Shown one piece after another: positions 13,478 to 17,480 of a stretch of 17,480 nt of DNA; position 1 is the first letter of the stretch; each line of letters opens with the position of its first letter. The stretch comes from an uncultured bacterium (lineage in GTDB: Bacteria > Actinomycetota > Coriobacteriia > Coriobacteriales > Coriobacteriaceae), in NCBI GenBank assembly GCA_905215205.1, contig CAJMPK010000018.1, positions 1 to 17,480 on the forward strand. Direction: 5' to 3'. The notes beneath the pieces are model-generated. The model was not told where the DNA came from and searched no databases. It was given only the letters and a program-made list of their open reading frames with translations. Position numbers and translations under genes: made by a program.

Positions 13478-15553
13478 ATGAGATTCTCGATTATTAGCGA
13501 GATCCCCGGCAGGACCCGTCTTCAATTGGCGGGTCCTGTGCCAGAGAGCGATCTCGATGCACTTCTTAAGCTTGGCGGCGACATCGATGGCGTGCGCAAG
13601 GTGCGCGTGTATGGCCGCATTGGCCAGATGGCGCTGGAGTACGACGAGTCGCGCCGCGCGAACGTGCTCGACGCCTTGGGCGCGCTCGATGCTCAAGCTA
13701 TCGTCGATGCCAAGTCGGGCTACGTGATGCAACTCGAGCCGCGCAAGCACAAACTCGTTATGGACCTGGCGACACTCGTCGGTGCCCATTACGCGCGCCG
13801 CTGGTTCCTGCCTACGCCGCTGCGTGCCATCTTTGTCGTGGCCGGTTACATGGCATTTTTGCGCGCTGCCCTTCATGAGCTGGCGCAGCCGCGCCTGACC
13901 GTTCCTGTGCTCGACGCTTCGGCCATCGGCATTTCGTTCGTCAAACGTGATGTCGACACCGCGGGCCAGACAATGTTCCTGCTCAACGTGGGCGAGCTGC
14001 TCGAGGACTACACCCGCGCCATGAGCGAAAACGAGCTCATCAACTCGCTGCTCGATGTGCCCGACAAGGCGCAAAAGGTCGTCGGCGACACCGAGGTAAG
14101 CGTTGCCGCCACCGAGCTTGAGCCCGGCGACTTGGTAGCCGTGCGCACCGGCATGTCCATCTGCATTGACGGTGTGGTCGAGCAGGGGAGCGCCATGGTC
14201 AACCAGGCGACCCTGACCGGCGAGCCGCTGGCCGTCGAGCGCAGCGTGGGCGACGACGTGTTCGCCGGCACCGTTGTGGAAGACGGCAGCATCTTGGTGC
14301 GCGTGCGCGCCAACACGGCTCAAACCAAACTGCGCTCGATCGTCTCGCTCGTGCAGACGGCCGACTCGCTCAAGTCCGAGGGCCAGTCGCATATGGAGGA
14401 CCTCGCCAACAAGATCGTCCCGTGGAACTTCCTGCTCGCGGGCCTGGTTGCACTTACCACCCGCAGCCTCATCAAGACCTCAGCGGCACTGATGGTCGAC
14501 TACTCGTGCGCACTCAAGCTCACGGGTTCCGTCGCCGTTATGACCGCTATGAGCGATGCTGCCAAGATGGGCGTCATGGTCAAGGGCGCGAAGTACTTTG
14601 AGTCGTTTGCCAAGGCCGACACCATTGTGTTTGATAAGACCGGCACGCTCACCGAGGCGCAGCCGCGTCTTGCCTGCGTACTCACCACCGATGGCTGGAG
14701 CGAGGACGAGGTCCTGCGCCTTTCTGCCTGCCTGGAGGAGCATTTCCCGCATCCGGTGGCGCGCGCCGTCGTCAACGCCGCCCGCGAGCGCGGGCTCGAG
14801 CACCGCGAGCGCCATGCCGCCGTCGAGTATATTGTGGCGCACGGCATCGCTTCGTCCATCGAGGGGCGCCGCGCCATCATCGGTTCCGCGCACTTTGTGT
14901 TTGAGGACGAGAGCGCGCAGCTCGAGTCCGACATTAAGGAGCAAATTGAGTCCCAGATGCAGGGCCTGTCGCCGCTGTACCTGGCAGTCGACGGCACGGT
15001 CGTGGGCGTGCTCGGTATCGAGGATCCGCTCAAACCTGGTGTGCGTGAGGCCATCGCCGACCTGCACGCGCTGGGCGTTAAGCACGTGGTCATGCTTACG
15101 GGCGACTCCGAGCGCACGGCCGAGCGCATTGCGCGAGAGGCGGGCGTCGACGAGTTTAAGGCCGAGCTGCTGCCCGAGGACAAGTACGCTTATGTGGAGC
15201 GGATTAAGCGCGAGGGGCGCCACGTTGCCATGGTGGGCGACGGCGTCAACGATTCGCCGGCGCTCGGTTTGGCCGACGTGGGGTTGGCAATGGGCGGCGG
15301 AAGCGACATCGCCAAGGAGGTTGCCGATATCATCCTGACCGATACGGATCTGGCCGCGATTGTGCGCCTGCGCCGCATGAGCCAGGGGCTTATCGACCGT
15401 CTGACGAGTTCGTATTCCAAGGTGATGCTCACCAACTCGGCGCTGTTGGCATTGGGTATTACCGGCATGATCACTCCGCAGACGTCGTCGCTGCTGCACA
15501 ACGGCTCAACGATCGCCTACAGCCTGGGCAACGCAAAGGCGTACCTGCATTAG
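13478..15553 (+). CDS. P1B-type metal ATPase without CPC motif (P1B6/FezB-like candidate)
   Basis: This 691-residue P-type ATPase shows TGE (247-249), the phosphorylation motif DKTGTLT with D386, HP at 425-426 (HFPHPVARA), TGDSERTA (541-548) and GDGVNDSPAL (587-596). The HP motif marks the heavy-metal class. The metal-site helix, however, reads DYSCALKL (341-348, Cys344) in place of CPC/CPx. The N-terminus looks like a metal-binding ferredoxin-fold domain but lacks CxxC and instead has an arginine-rich IPGRTRL (9-15). The last helix carries LLHNGSTIAYSLGNAKAYL. These traits fit the non-canonical P1B group that includes ferrosome FezB proteins, as I remember them. Transport of iron into an internal compartment would be the role; export of another metal is the alternative. 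A strong terminator follows. Confidence 0.88.
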   Translation: MRFSIISEIPGRTRLQLAGPVPESDLDALLKLGGDIDGVRKVRVYGRIGQMALEYDESRRANVLDALGALDAQAIVDAKSGYVMQLEPRKHKLVMDLATLVGAHYARRWFLPTPLRAIFVVAGYMAFLRAALHELAQPRLTVPVLDASAIGISFVKRDVDTAGQTMFLLNVGELLEDYTRAMSENELINSLLDVPDKAQKVVGDTEVSVAATELEPGDLVAVRTGMSICIDGVVEQGSAMVNQATLTGEPLAVERSVGDDVFAGTVVEDGSILVRVRANTAQTKLRSIVSLVQTADSLKSEGQSHMEDLANKIVPWNFLLAGLVALTTRSLIKTSAALMVDYSCALKLTGSVAVMTAMSDAAKMGVMVKGAKYFESFAKADTIVFDKTGTLTEAQPRLACVLTTDGWSEDEVLRLSACLEEHFPHPVARAVVNAARERGLEHRERHAAVEYIVAHGIASSIEGRRAIIGSAHFVFEDESAQLESDIKEQIESQMQGLSPLYLAVDGTVVGVLGIEDPLKPGVREAIADLHALGVKHVVMLTGDSERTAERIAREAGVDEFKAELLPEDKYAYVERIKREGRHVAMVGDGVNDSPALGLADVGLAMGGGSDIAKEVADIILTDTDLAAIVRLRRMSQGLIDRLTSSYSKVMLTNSALLALGITGMITPQTSSLLHNGSTIAYSLGNAKAYLH

Positions 15554-15572
15554 CGTTTTCGATTGAGTATAT

Positions 15573-15625
15573 GGCCTGCATTCGGGCGGCACCACAGCCG
15601 CCAGGGTGCAGGCCTTCTTTTGTTT
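15573..15625 (+). terminator. Rho-independent terminator after the P-type ATPase gene
   Basis: GGCCTGCA (15573-15580) pairs with TGCAGGCC (15607-15614). A second, inner stem forms between GGCGGC (15585-15590) and GCCGCC (15597-15602). TTCTTTTGTTT follows. This ends the membrane protein/ATPase unit and separates it from the next operon. Confidence 0.85.
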
Positions 15626-15652
15626 GACGAGATGTTAGCTCGGATATATGCT
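15624..15652 (+). promoter_or_regulatory. Promoter of the toxin-antitoxin operon
   Basis: TTGACG (15624-15629) and TATGCT (15647-15652) are separated by 17 bases, a good sigma-70 match. The -35 overlaps the T-rich tail of the preceding terminator. Transcription would start near 15659. Confidence 0.6.
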
Positions 15653-15656
15653 CGTG

Positions 15657-15669
15657 CTAGCAATGCTAG
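15657..15669. promoter_or_regulatory. Operator-like palindrome at the toxin-antitoxin transcription start
   Basis: CTAGCA-A-TGCTAG is a perfect 6-bp inverted repeat located exactly where transcription should begin. Ribbon-helix-helix antitoxins typically bind such palindromes and repress their own operon. Binding by this antitoxin is inferred. Confidence 0.55.
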
Positions 15670-15692
15670 TTAATGCTGAAGGTGAGGTTGAG

Positions 15693-16046
15693 ATGGCTAC
15701 CGTTGGCAGCATGGCACAGGTGAATGTTCGCGTAGATCGCTCGGTTAAAGAGCGCGCCGAGGAAGCACTGCAGCTTTCGGGCAGGTCACTGCCCGAGCTC
15801 ATCAAAAAGGTCGTGGCCAAGGTCGCACAGGGTGGCGGGCAGTGTGAGGAAGTGCTCTCTGCCGTTGATGGCCGGCAACAGACCGTCGCGCACGATACTC
15901 CGTTCGCCACGTCGTGGGCAGCGGCCGACCGGCTTTATGCAGATTTGGGCATCGCTGCGTCGCCCGTATCCGACGATCGCGGTTGGGACACGATCTATTC
16001 CGAAGCCATGGATGAGCATTATCGCCAAAAGGGGATGATCCAGTGA
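15693..16046 (+). CDS. Ribbon-helix-helix antitoxin (RelB/DinJ-like)
   Basis: The 117-residue product begins with a ribbon-helix-helix domain (about residues 8-47): VNVRVDRSVKERAEEALQL followed by GRSLPELIKKVV, the RelB/DinJ pattern. The C-terminal part (RGWDTIYSEAMDEHYRQKGMIQ) would wrap the toxin. The start at 15693 follows AAGGTGAGG; ATG codons at 15648 and 15711 lack good ribosome binding sites. Its stop overlaps the toxin start by four bases (GTGA). Expected functions are neutralising the PIN nuclease and repressing the operon through the palindrome at 15657-15669. Confidence 0.82.
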   Translation: MATVGSMAQVNVRVDRSVKERAEEALQLSGRSLPELIKKVVAKVAQGGGQCEEVLSAVDGRQQTVAHDTPFATSWAAADRLYADLGIAASPVSDDRGWDTIYSEAMDEHYRQKGMIQ

Positions 16047-16558
16047 GTGGGGCGCCTCTCAAGATCGTGGTAGACGCCAACGTATGGGTCGATTCGTTTT
16101 GCGTCGACCATGCCGAGTCGCTTGTCGCGCGTGCGTTTATTGGGCAGGCGACGGAGACGGGGGCGTTGTTGTTCTTTCCGGTGCATATTGCCAAGGACGT
16201 GCTGTACGTTGTCCAACACGAGCTGAAGCGTAGCGTTCTTGCCAGCGGGGGAGCGCTCGACGAGGCTTCTGCCCGCGCAATTGGCGATGCGGCGCTGGCG
16301 TTTGTTCGGAACATGACCGAAAACGCCACGGCCGTGGGCGCTGATGCATCCGATTTGTGGCTAGCCGACAAATATCTGACGCTCCATCGCGATTACGAGG
16401 ACAACTTGGTGCTCGCCGCGTGCAAGCGCGCACAGGTCGATTACTTGGTGACCAACGATCGCAAGCTGCTCGAACATGCCGATCTTGCAGCAAAGACCCC
16501 GCGCCAAATGATGCCGATTCTTGCTTTGGCCGAACGCGGCGGCGCGGCTATCGGTTGA
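16043..16558 (+). CDS. PIN-domain ribonuclease toxin (VapC-like)
   Basis: This 171-residue PIN-domain protein carries the acidic metal-binding set of this nuclease fold: D11 in KIVVDANVWVD, the E119-D120 pair in YEDNLVLAACK, and D139 in YLVTNDRKLL. PIN toxins cleave tRNA or rRNA when the antitoxin is lost. Translation begins at GTG 16043, overlapping the antitoxin stop, with AAAAGGGGA upstream. It is somewhat longer than typical VapC (about 130-140). The combination of a RelB/DinJ-like antitoxin with a PIN toxin is less usual than VapB-VapC. The gene is intact. Confidence 0.84.
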   Translation: MSGAPLKIVVDANVWVDSFCVDHAESLVARAFIGQATETGALLFFPVHIAKDVLYVVQHELKRSVLASGGALDEASARAIGDAALAFVRNMTENATAVGADASDLWLADKYLTLHRDYEDNLVLAACKRAQVDYLVTNDRKLLEHADLAAKTPRQMMPILALAERGGAAIG

Positions 16559-16570
16559 CGCGAACCGTTT

Positions 16571-16607
16571 GCGGGCCTCTTGGACGACGATGCGCCAAGG
16601 GGCCCGC
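16571..16607. terminator. Hairpin between convergent genes
   Basis: GCGGGCCTCTTGG (16571-16583) pairs with CCAAGGGGCCCGC (16595-16607) with a single G:T position and an 11-base loop. It sits between the toxin gene and the oppositely oriented small gene and probably ends transcription from one or both sides. Neither strand shows a strong T-run. Confidence 0.55.
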
Positions 16608-16616
16608 GTCTGATAT

Positions 16617-17051
16617 TTACAAAAGCTCGCCCTTAATGGCGGGACTTTCTGCGAGCTGCTCGGCTGCCTTTTCGTCGGAGCTGTCGAGTGCTGCCAGGCT
16701 GCGGTAGACCCACTCGTTGACCTGGGTGTTCTTGACGCCTGCGGTCTGCATAAGGGCGCCTACCTCGCGGATTGCTGCGAGCAGATCGGCTTTGGGACCC
16801 GCGAGCTCGACCTCGATGCCATGGTAGGCGGCCACGCCGCGGTTCTCGCTCACGTGGTCGATAAAGCCCTCGACGGTCTCAAGCTGCTGGGCGAGAGCTG
16901 CATCATCGTCAGCGTCCAGCGCGACGAGTGCGTTCGATACCGTGAGGGCGGGATGTCCGCAGGGGACAAAGCCCTCGATGACATCCATAGCTTCGGTAAT
17001 GGTTGAGCCCAGGCCTGCGAGGGCATTGACGAGTTGCTGTTTGGTATCCAT
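16617..17051 (-). CDS. Unrecognised small cytoplasmic protein
   Basis: The frame encodes 144 residues with no signal peptide or membrane segment. It is acidic, rich in Ala, Leu and Glu and probably mostly helical, with one HGIEVELAGPKADLLAAIREVG segment in the middle. There is a single cysteine (in FVPCGHPALTV). AAAGGATC precedes the ATG at a good distance. A weak promoter may lie upstream on the minus strand (TTGCTA 17113-17108, TATTTT 17091-17086, spacing 16). I do not recognise the family. Codon use matches the neighbouring housekeeping genes, and the length and clean start make it a real gene. It is divergent from ssrA. Confidence 0.7.
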   Translation of the reverse strand: MDTKQQLVNALAGLGSTITEAMDVIEGFVPCGHPALTVSNALVALDADDDAALAQQLETVEGFIDHVSENRGVAAYHGIEVELAGPKADLLAAIREVGALMQTAGVKNTQVNEWVYRSLAALDSSDEKAAEQLAESPAIKGELL

Positions 17052-17186
17052 AGCGATCCTTTCGACGGGTCAATTTTGCTTGGCGAAAATATACGTGACG
17101 CGATCGGTAGCAAAAGTGCGAAGTGCGGCGCACATTGGGGTCTTCACAGCTCGTGCATAGAACAGCTGTCCGCTTTCAGAACGTGG

Positions 17187-17263
17187 TAAGATAACACTTC
17201 ACAAGCGGGGTTCGCCCCGCATGTTCTTTGAAAAGTCGATGGGTGTTGGGCGCTCGCGCCCAA
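17187..17263 (+). promoter_or_regulatory. Probable ssrA promoter and structured leader
   Basis: TAAGAT (17187-17192) may be the -10 of the tmRNA gene; the -35 is poor. It is followed by two compact hairpins: GCGGGG-TTCG-CCCCGC (17205-17220) and TTGGGCG-CTCG-CGCCCAA (17246-17263). Both lie in the region that would be removed when the precursor is processed to the mature 5' end at about 17289. In addition AATGTC (17262-17267) can pair with GACATT near 17282-17287. Confidence 0.45.
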
Positions 17264-17288
17264 TGTCATCCAGACTTTCCCGACATTC

Positions 17289-17480
17289 GGGGGCGACTGG
17301 TTTCGACACGATAGCTCTGAGAGAGGAAGCAAGCCGAGGTCTCCTCGCCTCGTTAAACAGGGGTACCGTCAAATTGAATTGACAACAACTCTTCTTTTGA
17401 GCCTATGGCTCTCGCTGCTTAGTTTATAGCGGCGCGTCAACCCGGTGATTTCCCCGACACCGGCGCGACGTCATTTTAGG
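17289..17480 (+). ncRNA. ssrA: Transfer-messenger RNA (3' end outside the window)
   Basis: GGGGGCGACTGGTTTCGACA is the conserved tmRNA 5' end, which pairs with the 3' acceptor end beyond the window. tmRNA rescues stalled ribosomes: it is charged with alanine, then serves as message for a degradation tag. The tag frame is visible at about 17381-17422 as DNNSSFEPMALAA followed by TAG. The resume codon cannot be fixed with certainty, and one or two further residues are possible. A pseudoknot-like region follows (AACCCGG ... CCGACACCGG). Only the first about 192 bases are present. Confidence 0.95.

Overview
The window looks like a chromosomal segment of a high-GC, gut-type Coriobacteriia member, most likely Collinsella or a close relative. 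This rests on codon use, a stand-alone gatCAB operon, a class C sortase, and the mix of AAA/DUF4143 and toxin-antitoxin accessory genes. It is an inference from style; no taxonomic marker was compared. The window starts inside one gene and ends inside the tmRNA gene.

Layout, left to right. (1) 3-1621: a winged-helix protein (5' end outside the window) overlapping an AbiEii-like nucleotidyltransferase, probably a type IV-like toxin-antitoxin or defence pair. (2) 1733-2671: a lone class C sortase, followed by a 344-base non-coding stretch with two long hairpins and a 21-bp tandem repeat. (3) 3016-6517: gatC-gatA-gatB, translationally coupled through TAATG overlaps, encoding the tRNA-dependent amidotransferase. 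GatB carries an insertion of about 65 residues. (4) 6518-6900: 383 bases without a gene, filled with nested palindromes: a 29+8 bp inverted repeat, a terminator, a 27-nt palindrome and a 75-nt dyad. (5) 6901-8265: an AAA/DUF4143 ATPase, convergent with an AraC-family regulator (8330-9334, minus strand).

(6) 9449-15625: divergent from the regulator lies a pair of half-size ABC transporters. They are followed by a second copy of the 27-nt palindrome family, then a two-gene unit: an 81-residue membrane protein and an atypical P1B-type ATPase with no CPC motif. Gene content and motifs make the two-gene unit a candidate ferrosome (fez-type) iron-storage locus. The regulator and the ABC pair resemble iron-chelate uptake cassettes, so the block may be an iron-homeostasis island. 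This is the most interesting reading of the window, but it is an inference. (7) 15693-16558: a ribbon-helix-helix antitoxin and PIN-domain toxin pair with its own promoter and an operator at the expected start of transcription. (8) 16617-17051, minus strand: an unrecognised small cytoplasmic protein. (9) 17289 to the end: the 5' part of ssrA (tmRNA), including the tag reading frame ending in ...MALAA.

How they work together: gatCAB and ssrA are housekeeping translation functions. Accessory modules (AbiE-like pair, ATPase, RHH/PIN pair) and palindromic repeats are interspersed. The ABC/P-type ATPase block is probably a physiological unit for metal handling.
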